DNA of 64,000 nucleotides. Origin: Hydrogenophaga borbori (GTDB lineage: Bacteria > Pseudomonadota > Gammaproteobacteria > Burkholderiales > Burkholderiaceae_C). This document shows positions 49,138 to 57,113 of this stretch, one piece after another. The first letter of the stretch is position 1, and each line of letters starts with the position of its first letter. The stretch lies in contig NZ_QVLS01000007.1 of assembly GCF_003417535.1 (NCBI RefSeq), positions 231,142 to 295,141 on the forward strand, written 5' to 3'. The position numbers and the translations under genes are program-made. The notes below the pieces were generated by a model, which was given only the letters and a program-made list of their open reading frames with translations, was not told the origin of the DNA and ran no database searches.

Positions 49138-49650
49138 ATGGCCACACAGGATAACGAACCCGAACAACGCGTCGTCGCGGTCGTCCTGATTTCCCTCATC
49201 GCACTGATCATCGCCGGCGTACTGGGCCTGGGCGTGTTCAAGGCGCGCGGCGACAAGGCCGCCCCCGCGGCATCGGTCGTCGCCGCGCCGGTGCCGGGCG
49301 CCATCGCCGTCTCCGCCACCGACGCCAGCGTGGTGGTCGACAACGGCGTGGTGAAGTTCTATTTCGCCACCGGCAAGGCCGAGCTGGCCTCCGGCGCGCT
49401 GGCCGCGCTGGCCGAAGCCATCGAGGCCGCCAAGGGCGGTTCGCGCCTGGTGGTCTCGGGGTTTCACGATGCCACCGGCGACCCGGCCTTCAACGCCGAG
49501 CTGGCCAAGCAGCGCGCCTACGCGGTGCGCGACGCCCTGGTGGGCGCGGGCGTGGCCGAGAGCAGCCTGGAGTTGAGCAAGCCGGCCGTGACCACCGGCT
49601 CGGGCGCCGACGCCGAGGCGCGCCGGGTCGAGGTGGTGATCGTGCGCTGA
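49138..49650 (+). CDS. OmpA-domain inner-membrane-anchored protein
   Basis: A 170-residue protein with one N-terminal membrane helix (about 13-34, VAVVLISLIALIIAGVLGLGVF) and a periplasmic OmpA-like domain (KFYFATGKAEL, LVVSGFHDATGDPAFNAELAKQRAYAVRDAL, RRVEVVIVR). Such domains bind peptidoglycan. It resembles short envelope proteins widespread in Comamonadaceae. A GGAG lies 8 bp before the ATG and a strong terminator follows. Confidence 0.88.
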   Translation: MATQDNEPEQRVVAVVLISLIALIIAGVLGLGVFKARGDKAAPAASVVAAPVPGAIAVSATDASVVVDNGVVKFYFATGKAELASGALAALAEAIEAAKGGSRLVVSGFHDATGDPAFNAELAKQRAYAVRDALVGAGVAESSLELSKPAVTTGSGADAEARRVEVVIVR

Positions 49651-49671
49651 GCGCGGCACGGTTCGCCAGAC

Positions 49672-49698
49672 AAAAGGCCCGGTTCGACCGGGCCTTTT
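49672..49698. terminator. Bidirectional terminator between OmpA-like gene and gloA
   Basis: Perfect 12-bp repeat AAAAGGCCCGGT / ACCGGGCCTTTT with TCG loop, 21 bp past the OmpA-like stop and 16 bp past the gloA stop. Confidence 0.9.
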
Positions 49699-49714
49699 CA
49701 TTGGGGGGAGGGGC

Positions 49715-50128
49715 TCAGCGCAGGCCCTGGCCGGCGGCGTGGTCGTCGGCGCGCTGGATCAGCTCGATCTTGTAGCCGTCCGGGTCCGTCACGAAGGCGA
49801 TCACCGTGGTGCCACCCTTGACCGGACCGGCCTCGCGCGTGACCTGGCCGCCCGCGGCCTTGATCTTCTCGCAGGCCGCGTAGGCGTCGGGCACGCCCAG
49901 GGCGATGTGGCCGTAGGCCGTGCCCATCTCGTACTGCTCCACGCCCCAGTTGTAGGTGAGCTCGATCTCGGCCTGCGCCGGGTTGCTCTCGAAGCCCAGG
50001 AAGGCCAGCGAGTACTTGTACTCGGGGTTCTCGGAGGTGCGCAGCAGCTTCATGCCGAGCACGTTCGTGTAGAAGTGAATCGAGCGCTGGAGGTTGCCCA
50101 CGCGCAGCATGGTGTGGAGGAGTCGCAT
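49715..50128 (-). CDS. gloA: Lactoylglutathione lyase (glyoxalase I)
   Basis: A 137-residue glyoxalase [31 protein letters not shown] with the first metal-ligand His, ELTYNWG with a Glu ligand, [22 protein letters not shown] with the second His, and [14 protein letters not shown] with the last Glu. It converts the methylglyoxal-glutathione adduct to S-lactoylglutathione. The ATG at 50128 has a GGAG upstream. The length suits the nickel-type bacterial enzyme. Confidence 0.95.
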   Translation of the reverse strand: MRLLHTMLRVGNLQRSIHFYTNVLGMKLLRTSENPEYKYSLAFLGFESNPAQAEIELTYNWGVEQYEMGTAYGHIALGVPDAYAACEKIKAAGGQVTREAGPVKGGTTVIAFVTDPDGYKIELIQRADDHAAGQGLR

Positions 50129-50139
50129 GGGACGGATTG

Positions 50140-50670
50140 TCACCGAGCCTCGAAGACCAGGCAGGTCGTTGTGGCATGCGCGTACAGGGTGCCGTCCGGG
50201 CCCACCAGGCGGGCCTCGGCGGTGGCGAGCTGGCGGCCGGCGTGGATCACCTGTCCGATGGCCCGCACGCGCGGCACCTTGGGCGTGAGGGCCTTGACCA
50301 AATTCACGCCCAGCTCGGCCGTGGTGTAGGCCCGGCCCGGCGGCATCTTGGTGTGCACGGCGCAGCCCAGGGCCGAGTCGAGCAGGGTGGCGAACCAGCC
50401 GCCGTGCACCGAGCCCATGGGGTTGAGGTGGCGCGCCAGCGGCGCGCCCTGGAAGGTGGCCATGCCGTCGGCCACGGCCACCAGGTTGAAGTCCATCGTG
50501 GCCGCGATGGGCGGGAAGGGCAGCTCGCCGCGCAGCATGGCCTGCATCAGCTCCAGGCCGCTCTTGCCCGCGACCTGTTGCGGCGTGGAGACACCCGCGC
50601 CCGGCCCTTTGGCCATGGCCTCGAGCACGGCCTTCTCCTCGTCCAGCCAGCGTTGCAGGGTGTCGCTCAT
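50140..50670 (-). CDS. PaaI-like hotdog-fold thioesterase
   Basis: A 176-residue acyl-CoA thioesterase-like protein. [28 protein letters not shown] carries the HGG-x-D pattern of the PaaI/4HBT group. The start [12 protein letters not shown] at 50670 follows a GGAG at 7 bp; an in-frame ATG lies at 50682. It is divergent from a marR gene, with two palindromes between, so it is probably under MarR control. The acyl-CoA substrate is unknown; an aromatic acyl-CoA is plausible. Confidence 0.88.
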   Translation of the reverse strand: MSDTLQRWLDEEKAVLEAMAKGPGAGVSTPQQVAGKSGLELMQAMLRGELPFPPIAATMDFNLVAVADGMATFQGAPLARHLNPMGSVHGGWFATLLDSALGCAVHTKMPPGRAYTTAELGVNLVKALTPKVPRVRAIGQVIHAGRQLATAEARLVGPDGTLYAHATTTCLVFEAR

Positions 50671-50688
50671 CGGTCGCTCCATGAAAGT

Positions 50689-50715
50689 TGCATATGCATG
50701 AATTGTAGATACAAT
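50689..50715. promoter_or_regulatory. Twin palindromes, probable MarR operators
   Basis: TGCATATGCA (50689-50698, perfect) and ATTGTAGATACAAT (50702-50715, 6-bp arms around GA), four bases apart in the 52-bp divergent gap between the thioesterase and marR. Both are typical MarR-type site forms. Confidence 0.65.
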
Positions 50716-50722
50716 CATCGCC

Positions 50723-51199
50723 ATGTCGACTGTCGCCACCGCGTCATCCGTGCCACCCAAGCCGCAGGGGTGCACCAACCTCAAGCTGCGCCAACTGGTG
50801 CGCGCCGTGGGCGCGCTCTACGACGCCGAGGTCGGCAAGTCCGGCCTGAAGATCACGCAGTACTCGCTGCTGTCCTACATCGCCAAGCTCGGGCCGATCC
50901 GCGCGGTGGAGCTGGCGCAGCAGATGCACATGAGCGCGTCCACCCTGTCGCGCAACCTGCGCCCGCTCATCGACGCAGGGTGGGTGGAACAGGCCGCGGG
51001 GCCGGACGCGCGCAGCTGGCTGATCCAGGCCACGCCCGAGGGCCAGGCCAAGCGCGCCGAGGCGCAGCGCCGCTGGCGCGCGGCGCAGGAAACCGTGAAC
51101 CAACGCCTGGGCGCGGCGCGCGTGGTCGCGCTGCACGCCCTCATCGACCAATCCCTGGCGCTGCTGGACGGCGCGGAGCCCCACCATGACACCGAATGA
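50723..51199 (+). CDS. MarR-family transcriptional regulator
   Basis: A 158-residue winged-helix protein: [32 protein letters not shown], then [29 protein letters not shown], then the wing region [16 protein letters not shown]. It probably represses itself, the divergent thioesterase and the MFS gene it overlaps by 14 bp. The ligand may be an aromatic acid; not deducible. Confidence 0.92.
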   Translation: MSTVATASSVPPKPQGCTNLKLRQLVRAVGALYDAEVGKSGLKITQYSLLSYIAKLGPIRAVELAQQMHMSASTLSRNLRPLIDAGWVEQAAGPDARSWLIQATPEGQAKRAEAQRRWRAAQETVNQRLGAARVVALHALIDQSLALLDGAEPHHDTE

Positions 51200-52406
51200 A
51201 CCCCGCGCCCGCCTGTGGTGGCTGGTGCTGCTGGCGGCGGCCGGCGCCTTCGCGCTCACCATGGGCACGCGCCAGACCATGGGCTTCTTCCTGTCGCCCC
51301 TGAACACGGCCACCGGCCTGGGCGTGGGCAGCATCAGCCTGGCTTTCGCCTTCGGCCAGCTGTGGTGGGGCCTCACGCAACCCTTCGCGGGGGCCTTTGC
51401 CGACCGCGTGGGCGCGGGCCGCGTGCTGGTGATCGGTGTGCTGCTGGTGGCCGCGGGCACCTTCCTCACGCCCTACATGACGACCACGCTGGGCCTGATC
51501 TTCGCGCTGGGCATCCTGGCGGCGGGCGGTGCGGGCATGGCGGGGCCCTCGGTGCTGATGGCCGCGGCCAGCCGCCACATCGCGCCCGAGCGGCGCGGCA
51601 TGGCCACGGGCATCGTCAACGCCGGCGGCTCCTTCGGCCAGTTCGTGATGGCGCCGATCGCGGCCGGGCTCACGGCCAGCCTGGGCTGGGTGGGGGCGCT
51701 GCAGGCGCTGGCCTTCATCACGCTGCTGGCCTTGCCGGCCGCCTGGGTGCTGCGCGGCGGGCCCAGCGGCGCGGCGAAGGCGGCAGCCCCGGTGGCGCTG
51801 CCCGCGCGCGAGGCGCTCCAGCGCGCCTTGCGGCACCGCGACTACCTCATGCTCGCGGCCGGCTTCTTCGTCTGCGGCTTCCACGTGGCCTTTCTGGCCA
51901 CGCACCTGCCGGGCGTGGTGGCGGCCTGCGGCCTGCCGGCGCCGGTGGGCGCCTGGGCGCTGGGCGTCATCGGCCTGTTCAACATCGTGGGCAGCCTGGC
52001 CATGGGCTGGGCCGTGGGGCGCTGGCGCATGAAGTCGCTGCTGGCCCTGGTCTACGCCACGCGCGCCCTGGCGGTGCTGGTGTTCCTGCTGGCGCCCAAG
52101 ACGGAGGTGGTGCTGCTGGTGTTCGCGGCCGTGATGGGCCTGAGCTTCCTGTCCACGGTGCCACCCACGGTGGGGCTGGTGGCCAAGTTTTTCGGGACCG
52201 GCAACATGGCCATGCTGTTCGGCGCGGTGATGTTCACGCACCAGGTGGGCGGCTTCCTCGGCGCCTGGCTGGGCGGGCGCGTCTTCGAGGCCACGGGCTC
52301 CTACGACTGGGTCTGGTACGTGGACATCGTGCTGGCCGTGGGCGCCGCGCTCATCCACCTGCCGATTCGCGAGGCGCGGCCGGCGCCGCGGGCGGCGGCG
52401 GCCTGA
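51186..52406 (+). CDS. MFS transporter (monocarboxylate/oxalate-formate antiporter type)
   Basis: A 406-residue protein with 12 predicted helices. LALTMGTRQTMGFFLSPL-like start, FGQLWWGLTQPFAGAFADRVGAGRVLVIG (the loop 2-3 motif) and GMATGIVNAGGSFGQFVMAPI place it in the NNP/OFA-like part of the major facilitator superfamily. It overlaps marR, so it is probably induced by the regulator's ligand, which may also be its substrate. Confidence 0.9.
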   Translation: MTPNEPRARLWWLVLLAAAGAFALTMGTRQTMGFFLSPLNTATGLGVGSISLAFAFGQLWWGLTQPFAGAFADRVGAGRVLVIGVLLVAAGTFLTPYMTTTLGLIFALGILAAGGAGMAGPSVLMAAASRHIAPERRGMATGIVNAGGSFGQFVMAPIAAGLTASLGWVGALQALAFITLLALPAAWVLRGGPSGAAKAAAPVALPAREALQRALRHRDYLMLAAGFFVCGFHVAFLATHLPGVVAACGLPAPVGAWALGVIGLFNIVGSLAMGWAVGRWRMKSLLALVYATRALAVLVFLLAPKTEVVLLVFAAVMGLSFLSTVPPTVGLVAKFFGTGNMAMLFGAVMFTHQVGGFLGAWLGGRVFEATGSYDWVWYVDIVLAVGAALIHLPIREARPAPRAAAA

Positions 52407-52587
52407 AAGGGGCCGGCGGCGCCACCGGCGTCTGCACGTTTGTGGGAAAAAAACCGGACCAGCGGGCGTATTACTTTTGTTTTCATTAAATCCCCTTGAT
52501 TGGTCGTCGCGCCCATCGCGCGGCTTCCTAGAGTGCGGGGCGCCGGGCAACCGGTGCCCAACAACACCAGCCAATCCAGGGAGTGTC

Positions 52588-52872
52588 ATGAGTCCGCAAG
52601 CGCACAGAACGCCTTCGCCCCGAGCCGCCCAGCGCGGCCAGGGCATGACCGAGTACATCGTCATCGTTGCCTTGATCGCCGTGGCGGCCATCGGCGTGTA
52701 CCAGTTCTTCGGGCAAACCATCCGCAACCAGACCGCGGGCATTGCCCTGGAGGTGTCGGGTCAGTCCGCGGACGCCGCGATCAACCAGGCCAAGACCGCG
52801 GCCGACAGCGCGCAGGCCGAGGGCAACAGGAAGAAGGGCCTGGGCAGCTACCAGAACAACGAGTCCCGCTGA
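52588..52872 (+). CDS. flp: Flp/Tad-type pilin
   Basis: A 94-residue pilin precursor. QRGQGMTEYIVIVALIAVAAIG has the class III prepilin pattern: cleavage after the Gly at 17 gives Q+1 with Glu and Tyr at +5 and +6, then a hydrophobic stretch. The mature pilin would have about 77 residues, with a Gln/Ala/Lys-rich tail. First gene of the Tad operon. The 181 bp upstream are AT-rich near 52,470-52,500, but no confident promoter can be named. Confidence 0.85.
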   Translation: MSPQAHRTPSPRAAQRGQGMTEYIVIVALIAVAAIGVYQFFGQTIRNQTAGIALEVSGQSADAAINQAKTAADSAQAEGNRKKGLGSYQNNESR

Positions 52873-52916
52873 AGGCGCTGCCACAAGCGCCCAGCCACCA
52901 CCGTTGATCTGAAACC

Positions 52917-54353
52917 ATGCCAGCCGCCCTTCGCCCGCTGCGCGGGCCGGGCTTGAGCGGGGGGAGCGCCATCAGGGCCCGGCAACAGGGCCAGGCGCTG
53001 GTGTACGGCCTGTTCGTCCTCATCGGCGGGCTCGCCGCGCTGTTCTTCCTGTTCAACACCGGTCAACTCACGCGCGAGAAAACCAAGCTCGTCAACACGG
53101 CCGATGCCGTGGCCTACAGCGCTGGCGTGATGAACGCGCGCGCGCTCAATTTCGTGGCCTACACCAACCGGGCTCTCATCGCCAACGAGGTCACCATCGC
53201 GCAGCTGGTCAGCCTGTCGTCGTGGGCGCAGTACGTGCAGACCCATGCCGAGAGCACGGCGCGCCTGGGTTGCGAGGTGCCGCAGTACGCCGAGCCCACG
53301 GTCAAGGGCATGGTCGAGTACGCCCCGGTCTGCGTGGGCCTGTTCTACGCCAATGCCACCGGCGCGGTCGAAGCCGCCGCGCAAGCGGTGCAACTCGTCA
53401 CGGAGGTCGCGGTCCTGCCCGCCGAAGCGGCCAAGCTCGCATTGCAGGCCTCCCAGGCCGCGATGGCGGTGGCCCTGCCGGCGGTGCGCCAGACGGTGAT
53501 GGACGAAGTGGCGCAGGCCAACTACGCCGGCGATGGCGACGTCGTGGTCGACGCCGTGCCGCTGAAGGACGGGTTCGCTGACTTCGATGGCCAGCCGTTT
53601 CTGCACCGCTACAGCGGTGACGAACGCGAGCGCTTCAAGCAAGCCACCCTATCGGCCACGGGCCTCGATCCTTTCGTGCCCTCGCGAAGCTGGCGCAGCG
53701 AGGCCCGCGCGCCCACCTGCGTCGACTTCGGGCCGCACGTCGATCACGTCCAGCGCGCGGGCGGCACCACCTTGGTGGGCTACGACGAATGGCGGGCCCT
53801 GGACACGGTTTCCATGTGGCGCTATCGCTTGCGCGGCCGTTGGCTTCCGCGTTGCCGCAGCGGCGAAGACCCCTTGGGTGACGGCGTCCAGGCGGCCGGC
53901 GACGGGTCTGGCGGGAACGGCGATGCGCCGGGCGCGCGTGTCAACCCGCGCGCCACGGCGATGGCCTCGTCCAGCGACTGGCACTACAGCGGCCTGCCGA
54001 GCTTCTACGCGTTGTCGGCCGCCGCGCTGTCCCGCGGCGCCGGGTCGAGCCCGCTCGATCCACGGCTGGACTTCGCGGTGCGGGTCACGCGCAACGCGGC
54101 CCAGACGCGCACCTCCGACGGGCGTTCGCCGCTGCGGTCTTCGCAGCGCCTGAACCGCTACTCAGGCCAGCCCGCCCGGGGGCTCTACGCGGGCGTATCG
54201 GCGTCGCAGGTGCATTTCGAGAGGCCATCGCCGCGCGCCGATGGCCAGGCCGAACTGGCGAGTCTCTTCAATCCGTATTGGCAGGTGCGCCTGATCGATG
54301 CCGCGCCGTATGTGGCGATGGCAAGGGCCCGACAGGGTGTCACGACACCATGA
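52917..54353 (+). CDS. TadG/TadE-like pilus assembly protein
   Basis: A 478-residue protein with a short cytoplasmic N-terminus, QQGQALVYGLFVLIGGLAALFFLF as the pseudopilin-like helix (about 23-46), and a large periplasmic part. NTADAVAYSAGVMNARALNFVAYTNRALIANEV is typical of the TadG-like 'Flp pilus-assembly' proteins. It probably helps anchor or initiate the Tad pilus. The next gene overlaps by 4 bp. Confidence 0.8.
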   Translation: MPAALRPLRGPGLSGGSAIRARQQGQALVYGLFVLIGGLAALFFLFNTGQLTREKTKLVNTADAVAYSAGVMNARALNFVAYTNRALIANEVTIAQLVSLSSWAQYVQTHAESTARLGCEVPQYAEPTVKGMVEYAPVCVGLFYANATGAVEAAAQAVQLVTEVAVLPAEAAKLALQASQAAMAVALPAVRQTVMDEVAQANYAGDGDVVVDAVPLKDGFADFDGQPFLHRYSGDERERFKQATLSATGLDPFVPSRSWRSEARAPTCVDFGPHVDHVQRAGGTTLVGYDEWRALDTVSMWRYRLRGRWLPRCRSGEDPLGDGVQAAGDGSGGNGDAPGARVNPRATAMASSSDWHYSGLPSFYALSAAALSRGAGSSPLDPRLDFAVRVTRNAAQTRTSDGRSPLRSSQRLNRYSGQPARGLYAGVSASQVHFERPSPRADGQAELASLFNPYWQVRLIDAAPYVAMARARQGVTTP

Positions 54354-55201
54354 GCGGCATCCTTCCCCTGATCTGCGCGTCCGGAACGCTGGCGCCCCGT
54401 TCCCGATTCCGTCGGCGGCGTGCGCACCCTCAGCAAGGCCAGGCATTGACCGAGTTCCTCGTCGTCGCTCTGGCGCTGGTGCCGCTGTTCCTGTTGATGC
54501 CGCTCATCGGCAAGTACCAGGACATCGCGCACAGCACGCAAATGGCCGCGCGCTACACGGCCTTCGCGGCAACGGTGCGCAACGACGCGGTGGGCCGCTT
54601 CGTGCCCGAGGCCCAACTGGCCGACGAGGTGCGCCGCCGCTTCTTCGGCAACCTGCAGGCACCCATCAAGACCCACGACGCCGCGGATGAGGTCGACGCC
54701 CATCGCAACCCCCTCTGGCGCCGTCCCGACGGCAAGGCCCTGATCCCGTCCTTCGGCGCCGTGGCCCTGGGTTTTGGCCGCCAACAGGGCAGCGCGCACG
54801 CCGACGGCTTTGCCGCCGCCAGCGACGGCGACGCGTTCCCGCTGCGTGGCCCGCTGTCGCTCGCCAGCCGCGGCATCTACACCACCCAGGTGCGCGTTGC
54901 GCTGGCCGATATGCCGGCGGGCTTGCGGGCCTACGAACCCTTCGACCGCCTCGGCCTTGCCATGGTCCGCAGCACGAGCCTGCTGATCGACCCCTGGACG
55001 GGGCGAGGCCCTGCCGAGGTTCAGGCCAAGCTGAGTGACCCCTTTGTCTTTCCGGGCGGCGTATTGCGTGGGGCGTCGCCGGCCGTCGAGCCGGTCGTGG
55101 AGGCGGTCGAACTGCCCGGGGGATTGAAGGCACCTCGGCTCGGCCGACTCGATTTCTGGCAGGACGCGGTGCCACCGGATCGCCTGGGGCCGCAGCCATG
55201 A
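54350..55201 (+). CDS. TadE-like minor pseudopilin
   Basis: A 283-residue protein. QQGQALTEFLVVALALVPLFLLMPLIG (about 28-54) is a TadE-type helix with Glu at the +5 position, then a periplasmic domain without recognised family. It starts within the stop of the previous gene (ATGA), so it belongs to the same coupled unit. Confidence 0.8.
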   Translation: MSGILPLICASGTLAPRSRFRRRRAHPQQGQALTEFLVVALALVPLFLLMPLIGKYQDIAHSTQMAARYTAFAATVRNDAVGRFVPEAQLADEVRRRFFGNLQAPIKTHDAADEVDAHRNPLWRRPDGKALIPSFGAVALGFGRQQGSAHADGFAAASDGDAFPLRGPLSLASRGIYTTQVRVALADMPAGLRAYEPFDRLGLAMVRSTSLLIDPWTGRGPAEVQAKLSDPFVFPGGVLRGASPAVEPVVEAVELPGGLKAPRLGRLDFWQDAVPPDRLGPQP

Positions 55202-55259
55202 GCGCCGGGCCGTTCCCAGGGCGCCCAGCCCCGCGGCGCGCCGCACGGAGGCTTGTCCA

Positions 55260-56006
55260 ATGAACACAAGACCGTCAACGCACAAGGTGCGGCATCTGGC
55301 TGTGGCCATCGGCGGGTGTGCGGTGCTGCTGGGCGTCCCTGCGCGGGCCGAGCGCGTCTGGCCGGTGATCGATCTGCCGGCGCACGCGCAGAGCTGGTCG
55401 CTCGGCGACGCGCTTGAGGTCGGGGGGGTGCCCATGCGGATCCGTGGCTTTCTATCGGACCGCCCCCGCGACGAGGTGGCGCGCTCCCTGCGGCAGGGCC
55501 TGGGTCGGCCGATGGTCGAAAGCCGCGTGGGCGACAAGCTGATCCTGGGCCGCGCCGACGGTGGCTTCTACCTCACGGTGCAGTTGGAGAGCGTGGCCGG
55601 TGGCACGCGCGCGTGGGTGGCGGTCAGCGACCTGGAGAGCGCTGCTCGGTACCGCGAGCGGGCCCAGAGCCATGCACAGGCCTGGCTGCAGCGCCTGCCG
55701 GCCGACTCGCGCATCCTGAGCCAGACCGCGTCGCGCGATGGCCAACGGCTGTCGAGCCAACTGGTCTACAGCAACGGCGCGGGCGCGGCGCTCAATGGCC
55801 GGGCCCTGACGGCCTTGATGCAGGAGGACGGTCTGCAACTGCAGCATGAAGCCGCGGCCGACGCAGCCCCTCATGTGGCCCCGGATGGCCGTGTGATGTG
55901 GTTCAAGGGCGCGGGCAAGGAGGCCACGGCGGTCATCGGCCGCCTGCCGGACGGCCGCGCCAGCGTGGTGCTCAACACCGTCACGGCCCTGGAGGCGATG
56001 CCGTGA
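55260..56006 (+). CDS. Periplasmic hypothetical protein of the tad locus
   Basis: A 248-residue protein with a signal peptide (HLAVAIGGCAVLLGVPARA, cleavage after ARA about residue 30) and a soluble domain I cannot assign (WPVIDLPAHAQSWSLGDALEVGGVPM, MRIRGFLSDRPRDEVARSLRQGL). Its stop overlaps the GTG of the next pilin-like gene, so it is part of the locus. A role in pilus assembly is inferred from position. Confidence 0.72.
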   Translation: MNTRPSTHKVRHLAVAIGGCAVLLGVPARAERVWPVIDLPAHAQSWSLGDALEVGGVPMRIRGFLSDRPRDEVARSLRQGLGRPMVESRVGDKLILGRADGGFYLTVQLESVAGGTRAWVAVSDLESAARYRERAQSHAQAWLQRLPADSRILSQTASRDGQRLSSQLVYSNGAGAALNGRALTALMQEDGLQLQHEAAADAAPHVAPDGRVMWFKGAGKEATAVIGRLPDGRASVVLNTVTALEAMP

Positions 56007-56206
56007 TTCCCTCCCGCTCCGCCCCTGTGCGGGCCGGTGGCGCCGCACGCGGCCAGGCCAGCCTGGAGTACGTGGTCGTCTGCCTCGCGCTGGCGCTGGC
56101 CCTGGGCATCGGCCTGTGGAACGACCAGAGCGTGCTCTGGCAGCTGCTCGATGCCTTGCGCGTGGCCTACCAGCGGTTCGCCTACGCGCTGTCCCTGCCC
56201 ACCTGA
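56003..56206 (+). CDS. Second Flp-like pilin (short)
   Basis: A 67-residue protein with GTG start overlapping the previous stop (GTGA). GGAARGQASLEYVVVCLALALALGIGLW matches the class III signal: cleavage after Gly gives Q+1, Glu +5, Tyr +6. The mature part would be about 51 residues, close to a classical Flp pilin. It could be the major or a minor pilin. Confidence 0.78.
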   Translation: MIPSRSAPVRAGGAARGQASLEYVVVCLALALALGIGLWNDQSVLWQLLDALRVAYQRFAYALSLPT

Positions 56207-56219
56207 GCCCTTGCTTTCG

Positions 56220-57113
56220 ATGAAACCTTCCTTCGCCCTGTCCGCCCTGCGGCCCAACAAGACCTGGATCGTGCTGGGTGTCGCCCTGGCCATCGGCCTG
56301 CTCGCGGCGCTCGGCGCGCGCAGCTACCTGTTCAACCAGCTGGCCGAGATCGAGGCGCGCGGCAAGGGTCGCATGGTCGATCTCGTGGTGGCCAAGGTCG
56401 ACCTCGCCAAAGGGCAGCGCCTGTCCAGCGACAACCTGGCGGTGCGTCCCATCCCGGCCGACTATGCGCACAGCCTGGCGCTGACGCCCGAGCAGTTCGA
56501 TCGCGCAGAGGGCCGGGCGCTGGCCTACGACGTGAAAGGCGGCGAGGCGGTTCTGTGGAGCATGGTCGAAGGCAGCAAGGTGCCCACCTTCTCGGCGCGC
56601 GTCGCCGCGGGCCATCGCGCCATCACCGTGCCGGTGGACGAAATCAACTCCATCTCCGGGCTGCTGGAGCCGGGCGACCGGATCGATCTGCTGGTCAGCA
56701 TCGAGCGCCAGGGCCGCCAGAGCACCTTCACGCTGTTGCAGGGCATCGAGGTCATGGCCACCGGCCAGCGCTCGGTGGACGACCCCAAGAGCGGCGAGCG
56801 GCGCCTGTACTCCACCGTGACGCTGGACGCCGACCCGCAGCAGGCGCGCAACATCACCGTGGCGCGCGAGGCCGGCAGGCTCACGGCGCTGCTGCGCAAC
56901 CCGCAGGACAAGGCCCCCACCCCCGGCGCCGCATTCGACCTTGCGGCCTGGTTGGGCGGCACCCCCGCCTCTCCCGCCGCCGACGTGCCGGTGCTGTACG
57001 GCGGGCGTGGCGCCAAGCTGCCGCCCGAAGGACTGCGCCTGGACCCTCGTGGCACGCCGGCACCGGCCAGGGGTCGCTTCGAGGCGAACAACGCGGCCGA
57101 CACGGCGCCATGA
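56220..57113 (+). CDS. cpaB: Flp pilus assembly protein CpaB/RcpC
   Basis: A 297-residue protein with one N-terminal helix (WIVLGVALAIGLLAALGA, about 15-33) and a SAF domain (MVDLVVAKVDLAKGQRLSSDNLAVRPIP), then RAITVPVDEINSISGLLEPGDRIDLLVS, the RcpC/CpaB hallmark. It works beside the secretin in the periplasm. It starts 13 bp after the pilin and overlaps the secretin gene by 4 bp. Confidence 0.92.
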   Translation: MKPSFALSALRPNKTWIVLGVALAIGLLAALGARSYLFNQLAEIEARGKGRMVDLVVAKVDLAKGQRLSSDNLAVRPIPADYAHSLALTPEQFDRAEGRALAYDVKGGEAVLWSMVEGSKVPTFSARVAAGHRAITVPVDEINSISGLLEPGDRIDLLVSIERQGRQSTFTLLQGIEVMATGQRSVDDPKSGERRLYSTVTLDADPQQARNITVAREAGRLTALLRNPQDKAPTPGAAFDLAAWLGGTPASPAADVPVLYGGRGAKLPPEGLRLDPRGTPAPARGRFEANNAADTAP

